A stretch of 64,000 bases of DNA, from the NCBI RefSeq assembly GCF_029962835.1, contig NC_080582.1:78426177-78490176 (forward strand), written 5' to 3'. This document shows, one piece after another, positions 22,216 through 33,890 of this stretch. How positions within the stretch are numbered: position 1 is the stretch's first letter; each line of letters opens with the position of its first letter. A program made the translations under genes and the position numbers. The stretch comes from Magnolia sinica. Lineage: Eukaryota > Streptophyta > Magnoliopsida > Magnoliales > Magnoliaceae. The notes below the pieces were generated by a model. The model was not told where the DNA came from, searched no databases, and was given only the letters and a program-made list of their open reading frames with translations.

Positions 22216-25200
22216 CTGCAATCAATGAGAACAAGAAATGCTTCATTACTGTAAGGCCTCTTGAAATTGAAGAGGGTGCACTTGACATGGTTTCTTACCT
22301 GTCTTTGGCCTTATTTGAACTGTCCACTCATCAATGACCTGCATGGATGCACACAATAGTCAAGATTAAAGGTCTTCATTAATTGCTCATAACAAATGCA
22401 CAAAGGTGGGTCCACAAACTACAGAGTACAGAGGATCGATAATTTTACCAAAATGCTCACCGGTGCACCAATGGGTTTCAAAACTATATAGAGGAATGAT
22501 CTGGTGTCATCAGTTATTGTGGATTTCTGCCATAACTGATCAAAACATTCAGTGCACTAACAATCGGATGGTTGCGGCATGCAGAGCACTACTGGTTATT
22601 GATTGTTGGGCCTCAAGGCTTATCCATTTTGAAGTTGTAGTTAGCAGCGAAGATATATCAACTTTTTAACCATCCAAATACACTTATACATTGATTCAAG
22701 TTTGAAGGATTGAAAATACCTAACTTTTTTAACCATCTAAGCAAACTGGATCTTTTTTTCCGAAGATGAGCAAGGATTTTATTACTTCCAAAGGGCCAGG
22801 AACACAAAAAACAAGAAGCAACAAAAGCCAAAAAACTCTCACCCTAAGCCTGCAGAGAAAGCAAGGAAAAGAAAACGATAGAAACCCACAACCCAGGCCA
22901 GGAAGTAGCCCACACTCCTAGCCAGAAAACGTCCACAACCCAGGCCAGGAGAAAGCAATTCACATGGATACCCACATGCATGCATACATAGATACTTCAT
23001 AGGAGTGATATAATCATTGCTAGTATCATGCTATACATGTCTCCGCTCCATTATGGTATGATGTAGTTTGTACGGATATGTTAGCATATAGTTGCATAAA
23101 ACATGGAGCAAAGCGCTAATAGATTTGGGAGCAGGGAAGCATCTATTTCAAAATGTTTTCAGGTATAAATGACTAGAAAGCGAGAGCAGGAGCGTGATTC
23201 GAACCGGAGCAACACCTACTTAGAAGATCCTGCAACTAAGCGTCAACATATCAAATATCTTTTTTTAATGGGTATCAACATGTCAAATAACCCTGCTTGG
23301 TAGAGATGCTCAAGCAAGTTCCAAGCTCGGGTAAAAGAGGATTGATGTCAGGTGGGTCTATAGAAAAGGTGTAATATAATGTATGTACTTCATTAGTGAG
23401 TGTACACATTCCTTTTGTGCTCCTCCGGAGTATGTAGTAGGGCTCTTTTCTAATAATACAAAGGGTGTGTTAGGGCTTTGGACCTAACATACGAAAGTCT
23501 CTCTTTCCTAAAACTCTTCCTTCTTCTCTCTTCTTCTTTCTTCCTTTCTTCTTATTTCTTCTTCCTTCCGCTTCCAAACTGCACCAACCTACTAGGTCAC
23601 CATCGTGAAACTCTTGCTAAGCAATCATGAGAAAGCCAATCCCACATGGCTATGACAACAGCAATGATGTTGATGATTAGCATGTCGAATATCTTTCTCC
23701 ATTGCGACTAACACCTAGTGTGCCTCGAATGAAATCACATGCACCCGTCCTAGTAATGTAGCCAGAGAATATATTTTCACATCCGTAGAAGACCTTAATG
23801 TGACAAATAACACTTTCAAACTCAAGAAAGATTTGACTTCAATCATGTATGCAATGTGCATTTTAAAGAAAGAAATGTAGCAAGGTCCCGTAGTAAGCTT
23901 GTAATACCAAGACAACACTTCCATCTGGTATCACAAATGCCTTGCTGTAAATGCCCATGACGACATTGAACTTGGATGTTGCTGTTGGTTGCTTGCTGGC
24001 AAAGAGTGCAATTTTGTAGCACAATTTGGAAAATGCAACCGCCAAACAGATTCACTTGGCAAAGAGTAACACGATGAAATTAGAAAGAGACTGCGGAGCT
24101 AAATTACACATACAAATAGCAGTATGGAAATAGGAACAGAATGGGGATATGATTCTCCATTTCTTTAACTCCAGGAAACAATTAAGGGAAGGAATTATTT
24201 GACCTTCGGGTCAAGGAAATGCACACTATGATTGGGTTATTAATTTGTGCAGGCAGAACCCGTGTTTCAGTGATGCAAACCAGTAGTCTGATGCTTCCCA
24301 CTGGATGAACCATGCCCCAAAACTTTCCAGATTTGAAGATCCTAGACACCAAACTTGGGCCTTTTTCAGTAGAATGTGGACCTTTGCTGCATTCCCCTTA
24401 TCAAGCATTATATTTGCAGGCCAAAATTGAAGGTTGGGGTTATCCTACTGAGGAGATTTTCAGGGCCCGGCCCAGCCAGTGGGTACCAGCCTAGCTTACT
24501 GAACAATGGACCTCACGTGTAGAAACTGAAAACCCAAGTATACTGCACATCAGACCAATGATCATATAATTCCTCTGGATGCATATGCAGATAATCCTTT
24601 TTGTGACATGCTATTCATATTCAGTTTTTTGTTCTTTATATGAAACGCGAGCCCACTATTAAACAAGATTCTTTTTTTCCAGTCTATCTAGAATGCTACT
24701 TTTGACAGGCTATCAATGTTTGGTTTTCATAGTGAAGCTTTTGACAATATTCCTTATGTTGGATGAGAATATGAATGAAGACAAATGAACCTAATGCAAT
24801 AGGATTCGGTTATCACATATCTAAGTATCTGGGAGTTATCCAGTATGAGCATCAGTGCCGTAAGTTGTCTGACAAGATCACCATCACCATAGGCTCGTCC
24901 CAGCTATTTTGGCCAACCATCAAGTTTCGAACAAGAATTCTCAAGCTTATTTCATGAAAGTTCAACGATAGGCAGCCAATCTAGCAACGACCCTCCTTTA
25001 CCCAGGCTGCAGATCAGCTGGCACAATCACTACTAGCCAGGTTTAGTCAAAATAGTAACTACACCCAATCACTCTTACCTATTCATAATCAGCTAGAATA
25101 AAATATATTCTGTTCATTTCACAAACTAGAAAGATTCCTAACACATGCATGATCCCATGTGCTGACAAGATACAGAGCATATACAAGAATTTCAGAATCT

Positions 25201-28200
25201 TAGATGCAGATATTTGATTATTGGAATGCATTCCCATAAATGAAACCAATCACAGTGTGACCACAGCTGTGTTCAGGATAGCGATATCATCCTGGCAGTG
25301 ATGTGTTTCTACCGAGGACCACCATTCTTAAACTTATCCTTCCTTTTCTTCTCTTCTGACATTGGTAATTTTTTTTACTAAAAGCTCTTCAGTAAAGTAG
25401 TTCTCACTTGAAACAGAATGCAAATTCCATTGGTCTGTTGGGCAGTTTTCCCCACAGCTCAACCTAAGCTTATAACTTTCTAAACAAAATTTACCACATA
25501 ATCAAATCATAAATGTGACAAAATGTACTCTTACATTGCAGAAAGTAGCTTAAGGAGCAAACTTTGAAATGAAGCAACAAATTACTCTTGTAAGCGAATC
25601 AATGCTGCAAAGTTACCTGGTTTAAATTTGTGTACGCCAAGTCAACAGAGTCGCTAGTGATGGGGAGACCGGAAGATGCTTGCATGCGTTGCAATAAACT
25701 TCTGTTCCCAACCAGAGTTGTCCTGGCCTCGTCAATCAAATCCTGCATGTGAAAGAATGGTGTTAATTTCCAATATGCATGTGGTTCTCTTTCTTTTTGG
25801 TGGTTAAGCTGGTCTTGAACAGACCTCATAGTTGAAGAAAAGAGCATTTTCCAATGAGCTATTTGTCCATAAATCTGCATCTCAATATTTACAGCACAAA
25901 GATGATGCAATCATTCACAATTCCAACCAATCTCCAGGGCTAAAACTAAACATTAAGCACAATACACCTAGTGAAACTTACGTGCTCCTTCTGAAAGGCC
26001 AAAGAAATCCTAGGGACATGATTTTAGGGGAAATATTATTTTCTTCAAAATTTTGCTATTAAATGAAATTTGGACAAAATCAAAGAACTTCATTATTTCA
26101 AGATTTTAAAGGGGAAGGAAAATGCATCTCTCAAATAAATAGTTATGCCATTTCAGTTGATAGAGAGCGTTCACCAAGGTATTCCGTATTGGTAACGGTG
26201 GCAATAACAGTCACCATTGGTATCAGTTATAAAAGTTGATACGGACCCCCGTAACGGTTCAAAAAAAAAAATTGCCCCAAAAATTCTGAAAAAAGATCTA
26301 GAAAACTTACAATAATGTAAATATTCCAAATCCATGTTCTTTTTTTAAAAAAGCATGTTTATGGTAGCGTACAATACATCCTTTGGTGAGACTGTTGTAT
26401 TAGGTCGTCTGGCGAATTTATGAACATAGCTATGAGTCTCTAAGTTTATGCATCACAATCAAGCATTAGAATTAGAAATCAGGGAAAAATGAATATAGAC
26501 CACTTTTTTCGATTTTTTGAAAAAATTGCCCTCAAAGCTTCTTTGCGTCCATATCGCTTTAATCTACTATTCTAATCCTAAAAATTATAGTAAGAGTGGT
26601 GCAAATTTGTTGTAGAATGACATAGGAAAGTTTTTTAAATGAGAAAAGTGGAAAAAATGTATTTATATAGAAAAAAGAGGTGGTCGTTTTTCGACCATTA
26701 CGGTGGTAACAATCATTATGCTCCGTAACGGCCGTTACGGCCCCTATAGTGACCGATACAGTCCCAAAAAACTAATTGTCCCATTTCACCCCTATATCGC
26801 ATAACAATCACGGCCGTTACCTATATGTAAAGCCTTTTACGGTAATATCGTGACGAATATGGAACACCTTGGCATTCGCTATTCTTGCCAAAGTCTTCTT
26901 CCTACAGACACAAATGATTATTTTCATTTCTCAACAAGCTAAACTCATCAAATATGCAAGATGTAAAGGTGGTGGAAAAAGAAATGGCACATGCCCATGT
27001 TAATCCATTTGTGTGCATATCCATGGCATTTGTTATAGTTATTTGAATATGTCATGCAGTGGCATAATCAGTACAAAAGTCGGGAGGAGTTCCTAGGAAA
27101 TTTGTGTCAAAACTTCTTGCCATTGTGTCCATGACCCAAATATAATTTCTGGACAAGGAAAATTGTTATGTTAACATTTGTAAAGATAATATAATGATCT
27201 AAACAATTAAATACATGAGAATTAAGGTCCAACCAATTTGTTCATATATTCGTACGTTTCCCTTGGTTGAATCTTATTTGATTAAAACCTCAGCTCCAGC
27301 ACCCACTCAAGGCTTGACTTCAGCTTTTTTTTTAAAGGTACCACTACTAGGGATTGAACCCTGGATCACTTCCACACACTTAGTGTTCCGAGTATTGGTG
27401 ATATTATCGTTATCACCAGCTCGTGATATTGATAACACTAATAGTATCTGAAATTCTAGGTATCGGTGATATATTGCAAGGTATCACCAACGTTTTTTAC
27501 TGCATAAATTCTAGGTGTCACTTGTATCGCCAATGTATCGGCAATATTTCAATAATATGGCCAATATATTGATATCACCAAAATTCTGTTTATTAAAATA
27601 TAAAAAAAAAAATCCTTTTCAATTTTTTTATGGGTGCTTGGTTGTATGATGAAATGCATGTTTGTATGTGTGTATACGTATGCATGCATACATAGATGGA
27701 TGGATGTATGCATGTATACATGGATGGATGGATGTATGCGTGCATGGATGGATTGATGGATGGTTGGTTGATTGGTTGGTTGGATGGATGGACGTGTGTA
27801 TAGGCATATGCATCCAGCATGCATGGATGGATGGATGGATGGATGGATCATACATGTGTGTGTGTATGTATGTATGCACTGCATAGATGGTTGGATGAAT
27901 GGATGGATGGATGGACGGATGATTAGATGTATGGATGATGAATAGATAATTGCGTCCTTTTTGCTATTAGTAAAATCTTAAATATGCGTCTTTTAACAAC
28001 TCCTGAACATGGTGTGCTGTAAAGGCCGTAAAGGTCGTTACGTAAAGGTAACGGTGGCAACCGTTACACATTATGGGGTCGTAACAGCAGTTATGGAAAA
28101 AAATGACCCGTAATTGGCATTAACGGCACGTTACATCCCCTATAAAGGCCATAATAGCCCCGTAATGGTCTATTATAGGACATATATAGGTTTTTCATAC

Positions 28201-30348
28201 TTTTTAATCAACATTACGGGGCAAAAACAGGTTTTTCGAGGGTTTTTTCAATAAATAAAAAAATAAATAAGAGAGACCATAACGGCCATTACAAGGTCAT
28301 AGCAGCCGTTATGCCCCATATCATAAAGGTAACGGTGGTAGCCGTTACGGCCACCGTTACCGTTACGAAACATCTTGCTCCTGAAGTATCATTGAAAATT
28401 TCCACCATTTTACCCTTGGTTCCTTAATCTTTCCCTCAGTCAGCGTTACATGCTTTTAGGCCCCCATTAAAGGGAAACTGATTGTTTATGCATCTTTTTT
28501 ACAATTATTTGATAATTAAATATGCAAATATGTGTATTTTAACATCTCCTAAAGTTTCATTAAGAAATTTCACCATTTTCCCCATGTTTCCCTTAGTCAG
28601 TGATACATTTCCAGGTATCGTGATATCGATACATCATACATGTTTATGTATCTCCATCCAGCAATACATGTAACAATACCGATACTACAACACTGCACAC
28701 ACTGCATTGTCTTTGCCAGCTCATCTAACAAGCCAGAGATGGCTTGGCTTCAATTTATCCAATTGAATGAACCAACTTCATGTGAGAATAGAATTGTGAG
28801 TTATAGTGCTAGCTATGATGCCTAGATAAAATATGGATAAAGACACAGAATCCTATGATTAACGCAAAGTCTAGCTATCCTGGCTGACACTCTATTCACA
28901 CAGTAGATCCTTAGGAATTCAAAAGGAGTAACAAACTCAATATAACAAGGTACTGTTACAGTGTTACCTATATCTTCTTTTTTCTTCTTGAAAGGTATAC
29001 TGTTAATTGTAACTTTTAGGTATCCATGCAATACTGGATATCAATATATGCATCATATTAAATACAAGTGTGTGTGTGTGTGTGCGCGCACGCATCTACC
29101 AAAATTAATACATGTACCCTTAACACGCACAAATTTCCTCATATCCTTGGATTGTGTGTGCATGTGCACGCACATAGAGCTACAACTTGGACCAGACTCA
29201 ACCAAAATCCCACTCACCCACCTAATTTTAACTAGGGTTGGGTTGGTTCAGTTTGGGTTCAGGTTGGATTTCAGTAGCCAAATTTAAATTCAGGTCACTT
29301 TGGGCTGAGTCCCATATGACTCGAATGTGGAAGGGTTTTGGGTGATCGGAGGGTGGGGACCTTCATATCAATTGTATGGATCAAGTTTCATTACCCAAAT
29401 CCAAAAATCCAGGTTCAGTTGGCAGGGATCTGGTTCAGGTGGGTAATCTTAAAATAGGTCAGGCTCAGGTTGATCTGTTGATGAGGTCAGGTTGAAAATT
29501 GGGTCAGTCGGGTTTCAGATAACATATGAGTTTACCAAGTTGGGTTCAGTGCCCCGCCCAACATAAACTATGCTTGCATTTTAATGCACATGTACAAATA
29601 AGGAAAACTGGAAAACAGAAAATTCATGAAGAAAATCAAGATCCAGACCACCCTTCAAAAGGAAAAAGAGGAAAGAACCTGCTTTGCAGCAAGGAGCTCG
29701 CGGCATTGCTCTTTCAACGACGAGAGGTCATCCTGAATTTTCTTTATACGAGAAACAAGCTTTGATGGGTTTACCTGCAAAAAATCAATTTCTTCAGAAA
29801 GAATGGTACATTTAAAAATATTAAAAAAAGGAAAGAAGAAACAACGTTGATGGTATAATTTGCAACAAAGGGAAGTTTATTGGACCTTGGGACTACCTTA
29901 GCATCCCACCCTACCTGGGGCTCACCTGTAGGTAATCAGTGCTGTTCATTCAGTGGGCCCTCTATGGATGGCCCTGTGCAGAAAGCAAATCTAACTGAAA
30001 ATCCTAACCATCCAATTGAGGAATGTCCATATATTGGATGTGAGCGATTGAATTTTTTCAAGTTAGTCATCAATTTGCAGCCTTTGGATTGTCCAGTCAG
30101 TAGGACTCTTTCTCTGATAGCCATCCACAGTAATGCCCACAAAATGAAAGGTTGCAATTGGTTGAGACCTATGTATAGCGGACATGCTGCAGACTATAAT
30201 TTGGGCTGCAAGTTTTTATTTTTTATTTTAGTGTGTATGTGTGGGCAATGATCCTATGCAAATGGTTTGCACCATATTACAATCAAGGTATTCAACAATG
30301 GTACAACAGGCACTTTCATTACCGTTACGATACAGGCCATTACGGCCC

Positions 30349-30438
<90 letters not shown>

Positions 30439-33400
30439 AGTAACAGCCCTGTAACGTAAAGCATAACAGTACCCACTGTAATTACAATTTAGTAACAGCC
30501 ATTACCATGCAACTATTGGACATGTGGATGGTTTAATGGTGGATCTGGACCAAACTTCTGGTCAGACCCAATATTCCTTGGCCACCATGCTACCATCTGA
30601 TTTATGACTTATCAAACAATCCTTACCAGTATTTGAGAAATCAAAGGGAAAATTTTGATTTGTCTCGATCACATTTCATTAAGCATCTCGATCACATTTC
30701 ATCAAGACTCAAATAAATAAATAAAAATATCAGTTTCATCATGACTCGGTCAAGACTTGTTGACTCGGTCAAGACTTGTTGACTCGGTCAGCTCAACTTC
30801 AAATATTAACTATTACCAACTCTTGGTGTTCAAAACTGGCAAAAACTCATCCTGAGTAACTCGACTTGACGCTCCTAGACAGGCTTCCAATCTAGTCGAG
30901 TTTTCAAGATTTCAACCTATGATCTTAACCATCCAACCAGCAGCTTGCAAAAATGGATAATCTAGATCGGTTGTAACAAGAGAATCCAATCATGAGCACA
31001 GTACATCCAAAAGATCCCACTATGGATGATTTTGATGATCATAATCAGTGTCTTGGAATATCAACACTTGTGAGATGAAGAGCCATTCTTCAGGTGGTTA
31101 GGATCATATGATCAATGTGATCTTGCCCTAATCCTCCACTAAAGGTGGGTGAGATTTTGTGGCCCGTTCATACAAGCATCTTCTACTCTCCATGTGTCCA
31201 ATACATTCAATTACACCATAACTGGGTGAAAGCTAGTTGTATTTAGGATAATTCCTTTTCTCTGCTTTTAGAAAGGGTTAAAATCGGGGTGTCAGGTCCC
31301 ATATCATCTACGCGCAATACCCAGTAATTATCAGGTGATTCACCTAAGGGCCTGTTTGGATGCCTGTAACTTTTCTAAAATGTATGTAAGTCACAAGTGA
31401 CTTTGTTACAGTTGGCGTTTAGGGGAGGAAAGTCACAGATGACTTTCTCTCAACCTGTAACTAAGTTACAGGAGAAAGAGCCAAAAATCTTAAAGGCGCT
31501 GGAGTCGTTTTTCAAGTTACCTATAACTAAGTTACAGGTAACGGTTGAAAATTTTGAAATGAAAATCGTTAGGAAGAATCGCACCTACATCTGTTTCCCT
31601 CTCTCAAGTCTCCTTCTCCCTCTCCCATCGAGCTTCCACAAGGTACGAACCCCTTTTCTCTCTTTTGCGTTTTCCTTTCTTTCCTTTTTTTTTTTTCTTT
31701 CTTCTTGTGCGTTGACGGAGGCAGTTTGGTGAGGTGGCATGGATAACGCAGATGATCTGTGGGGCCCACCATATTGTATTTGTTTTATCCATGCCGTCCA
31801 TCCATTCTTTTGGATCGTTTTAGGGCTTGATTCCAAAAACGAGGGATATCTAAATCTCAAGTGGACCACACCACCGAAAACAATAAAGATTAAAAGTCCA
31901 CCATTAAAAAACTACTCGGGCCCACTGTAATGTTTGTTTCACATCCAAGCTATTGATTAGGTCATAAAAACCTGGATGAAGGGAATAAAACAAATATCAG
32001 TTTGATCAAAAACATTGGTGGCCCACCAAAAGTTTTTAATGGTGGGTGTTCAATCAACATTGTTTCCAGTGATGTGGTCCACCCGAAATTTTAATGTACC
32101 TTATTTCTAGGCTGATGACTTAAAATTTTCTGGAATAAGGGATGGATGGTATGGATGAAACAAATACATCATAGTAGGCCCACGTAACACGTCACATAGC
32201 CTTCATGACTTCTGTTATTTTTTTATTTATTTGGTATTGATCCGAAGATCTGGGTCTATTGATATTGTTGTAATGAATTTCTTTTCATGTACTTCTTTTC
32301 TTTTTCTTTTTAAAAATGAGGATCTATTTTTCAGTTTCCATTTGTGGGTTCTGATGATTTAAGATTGATGTTCTTATTTCTTTCCATTTCTTGGGTAAGG
32401 AATGATAGGATTGTTGTTATTTGTTATTTGTTTTTGACTTTCTTTCCCTTAAAGCATTCTAAACATATCTTGTGAAGAAAATGAAAATTTTTGCTGGGAT
32501 ATGTTACCTTAAGTTTTTTGCCCACATTACTAGCATTTTAAAAACATGGGCCCACTTTTATGGCCCTCCTGTTGATTAGTTTAGCCTAAGAATCGGCCAA
32601 ACTATTCATTTACATGGGCTTAATAAAATGAAATAATTTTATCCCGATCTTTTTTATGTGTCAATCTGATTTTTTAACGATTCTCTATTTCAACTCTATC
32701 TAGTGTGAATATCCAACTTATTACCTGTAACAAAGTTACAAGTTATCCAAACACAAAAACAAAGTTACCTGTAAGTAAGTTACAACTTACATCCAAACAG
32801 GATTACCTGTAACTTACTTACACCTGTAAGTAAGTTACATGTAACTTTCTTACAACTTAAAAAAGTTACAGGCATCCAAACAGGCCCTAAGTTTAAGACA
32901 AAAACAGTCCAAAACCACCCAAAAAATGCATGTGAAATAACTTGCCGTGCCATACCATCTTCCCCACAAACATGCCACCTACATACAGTAGACCCCACCA
33001 TGAAGATCATCTGGAACAAAAATCAAGCTGTTTCTCACATCAGATGCACCACGCCGTTGGAATCATTGGGCGGCCGATGGTCTGACTCAACATACTAGTA
33101 TTCGCCCGCCACTCGACAAGGGTGATCTCCATGGTGGGGCCCACAGTTTCCATTGTACGGATGTTACTACATATATGAGCGGGGAAGATGGTACGGCACC
33201 ACAACTTGTTGGGCCACCGACTCACTCGATGTGATGAGTTATCCTCTTTAAGGTAATCGGTTCGGTTATACTGAAGCAAAATCAAGAAATCCCAAATCGA
33301 CATTTGTATATTGGTGAGACCAAACCCTAGAAAAAAAAAATGGAGAGAGAGAGAGAGTGGACAATCCCTCGACTGAACTATGAGATTCTTTCCATGTAGC

Positions 33401-33459
33401 TCATGTGGGACCTTCACGATGAACGGTTCGGATCATTACGTGGAATCGAGCAAACAAAA

Positions 33460-33492
<33 letters not shown>

Positions 33493-33634
33493 TAAATACA
33501 TTATCGGGGTAGGTGTTCTGGAATTCTTTCTCGAGGCGGTGTTGAACGACGGACAGATCGTTATTCGCTTTCGTTAACAGATTCTGCAGATCATCTACCG
33601 CCGCATGATGATGATATTGATTCTCATGGCCCAT
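22142..33634 (-). CDS. SKA2: SKA2-like spindle and kinetochore-associated protein, complete five-exon gene
   Basis: Exons, read on the minus strand, are 33634-33500, 29774-29679, 25742-25617, 22338-22299 and 22215-22142. Together they give 471 nt: 156 residues plus TAA. Every intron begins GT and ends AG; phases are 0, 0, 0 and 1 and agree. The protein starts [20 protein letters not shown] and ends [10 protein letters not shown]. Heptad-like stretches at about residues 16-38 and 51-87 suggest coiled coils. The order of motifs (VDxL, KAxxDL, QxRLExE, HPD-like YPD, NP, then L..I..I spacing) matches the SKA2 family, and length is close to family size. SKA2 is known as a small coiled-coil subunit of the Ska complex, which links kinetochores to spindle microtubules in mitosis; that role is inferred here by family. 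Introns of 3.7, 3.9 and 3.3 kb hold many transposon copies; the fourth is 83 bp. No frameshift or stop interrupts the model. Naming is confident, function in this species is not tested. Confidence 0.86.
22299..22338 (-). CDS. SKA2: SKA2 exon 4 (residues 120-132 plus one base)
   Basis: This 40-base exon encodes [13 protein letters not shown] and the first base of a glycine codon. The acceptor is CATGCAG at 22339 and the donor is GTAAGAAAC from 22298. The phase 1 end matches exon 5. Confidence 0.84.
22752..22965 (-). mobile_element. LINE 3'-end fragment, antisense within SKA2 intron 3 coordinates
   Basis: On the minus strand it reads CCTGGCCCTTTGGAAG, then AATAAAATCCTTGCTCATC and an A-rich end, the typical tail of plant non-LTR elements. 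It is 5'-truncated and carries no reverse transcriptase. It shares strand with the SKA2 transcript. Confidence 0.5.
22966..25616. other. Rest of SKA2 intron 3; no gene recognised
   Basis: No protein domain is visible in any of the short frames here. A B-box-like GGTTCGAATC on the minus strand near 23200 hints at an old tRNA-derived SINE. A CT-rich stretch lies at 23515-23575. Confidence 0.45.
25617..25742 (-). CDS. SKA2: SKA2 exon 3 (residues 78-119)
   Basis: The exon encodes 42 residues, [20 protein letters not shown] onward to YTNLNQ. Acceptor ATGCAG precedes it at 25743 and donor GTAACTTT follows at 25616. It is phase 0 on both sides. This is the most recognisable block of the plant SKA2-type protein. 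Confidence 0.86.
26175..26872. mobile_element. GTAACGG-family MITE, near full length, in SKA2 intron 2
   Basis: Left CCAAGGTATTCCGTATTGGT mirrors right GACGAATATGGAACACCTTG. Interior is rich in GTAACGGCCGTTACGG. Flanks GCGTTCAC and GCATTCGC match at 6 of 8. Shorter relatives lie at 28010, 30290 and 38930. Confidence 0.6.
26873..27660. other. SKA2 intron 2 sequence with SINE-like tail and TATCACC-rich stretch
   Basis: On the minus strand, a B-box-like GGTTCAATCCC near 27350 followed by a short A run suggests a SINE fragment. The stretch 27390-27590 repeats TATCG and TATCACC motifs. No gene. Confidence 0.4.
27665..27935. repeat. (GGAT)n minisatellite, degenerate
   Basis: The tract is built of GGAT/GATG tetramers with TATG and GGTT variants over about 270 bases. 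It yields overlapping Ile-His-Pro-Ser or Asp-Gly-Trp-rich frames on both strands, which are artefacts. Confidence 0.9.
28010..28375. mobile_element. GTAACGG-family MITE copy
   Basis: Mirrored GGTAACGGTGGC-ACCGTTAC (left) and GGTAACGGTGGTAGCCGTTA with CCACCGTTACCGTTACG (right) frame an AT-rich centre. It lies in SKA2 intron 2. Confidence 0.55.
29200..29545. repeat. hAT-like MITE relic with GGTTCAGGTTGG arms
   Basis: Degenerate GGGTTCAG/GGTTGGATTTC repeats resemble the arms of 60355-61016. It lies in SKA2 intron 2 just downstream (in gene sense) of exon 2. Confidence 0.4.
29679..29774 (-). CDS. SKA2: SKA2 exon 2 (residues 46-77)
   Basis: The exon encodes 32 residues beginning [14 protein letters not shown] and ending LLAAKQ. 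Acceptor TTTGCAG lies at 29775-29781 and donor GTTCTTTC begins at 29678. It is phase 0 on both sides and carries the middle of the predicted coiled coil. It is too short and too boundary-dependent to show as an ATG-started frame. Confidence 0.85.
30290..30510. mobile_element. GTAACGG-family MITE copy split by (TA)n
   Basis: The left part AAGGTATTCAACAATGG, TTACCGTTACGATACAGG and the right part AACAGCCCTGTAACG flank (TA)n at 30352-30435. It is in SKA2 intron 1. Confidence 0.5.
30352..30435. repeat. (TA)n microsatellite
   Basis: About 42 units, in the centre of a GTAACGG-family MITE. Confidence 0.95.
30743..30790. repeat. 19-bp tandem repeat, 2.5 copies
   Basis: GACTCGGTCAAGACTTGTT starts at 30743, 30762 and (partial) 30781, with exact spacing. 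Confidence 0.85.
31348..32887. mobile_element. PIF/Harbinger-type MITE, intact termini, in SKA2 intron 1
   Basis: The left end GGGCCTGTTTGGATGCCTGT, continuing AACTTTT, is the exact inverse of the right end over 27 bases. TAA flanks both sides (31345-31347 and 32888-32890), as PIF/Harbinger elements require. It is 1540 bp, without transposase. ACTTACTTACAGG-type repeats line both sub-ends. A Mutator-type MITE is nested at 31755-32185. Confidence 0.82.
31755..32185. mobile_element. Mutator-type MITE nested in the Harbinger-type MITE
   Basis: Starts CTGTGGGGCCCACCATATTG and ends ACATCATAGTAGGCCCACG. Inner landmarks are complete. Since it lies within the outer element it inserted later. Confidence 0.7.
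33465..33492. repeat. (GA)n microsatellite at SKA2 intron 1 start
   Basis: Lies 8 bases inside the donor; the intron therefore begins GTATTTAC then (TC)n in the transcript. Confidence 0.9.
33500..33634 (-). CDS. SKA2: SKA2 exon 1 (residues 1-45)
   Basis: This exon holds the start codon at 33634-33632 and ends with YPDN. The donor GTATTTAC follows directly at 33499 and ends the exon in phase 0. A second in-frame-free ATG lies five bases inside (GGGCCATGAG), so the first ATG gives the longest conserved N-terminus. A (GA)n run sits just inside the intron at 33465-33492. Confidence 0.86.
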
Positions 33635-33890
33635 TTCTCTGCTCTGCTCTAAAAATGAACTGAAAATACGAAACGGGAGGAATTGCGTGACTTACGGCCC
33701 GCGTCTTTGCGCACCGTACACGAGCTTTCCGTCCTGACGAGTAAACTTCAGTTGAATATCCACCGTTGTTGTATTTCTCGATATCTGAACATTTCAAATC
33801 CGACCATTGAACATTCGAATTTTGAAATATGGAAAGCTTGCCGCGGAGTTATGACGTGTTGAGACCCAGCTCTTGCTCTTTTTGTACTTT
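33635..33890 (-). promoter_or_regulatory. SKA2 5' UTR and proximal promoter region
   Basis: The stretch between the SKA2 ATG and the nearest MITE (33891) is the only sequence free of transposons upstream of the gene. It is relatively GC-rich, and I could not pick a clear TATA box. The proximal promoter is therefore bounded by a MITE copy about 260 bases from the ATG. Confidence 0.4.

Noticed and set aside
23180-23260. Possible tRNA on the minus strand
   Set aside because: Only a B-box-like GGTTCGAATC is present; no cloverleaf or acceptor stem could be built. Probably an old SINE.
27549-27886. Several frames rich in Ile-His-Pro-Ser or Asp-Gly-Trp
   Set aside because: They are translations of the GGAT minisatellite on both strands.
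30233-30459. Tyr-Ile repeat frames
   Set aside because: Translation of (TA)n; the same explains the frame at 45162-45554.
31569-31869. Lys- and Glu-rich overlapping frames on the minus strand
   Set aside because: Antisense translation of a CT-rich tract inside a MITE.
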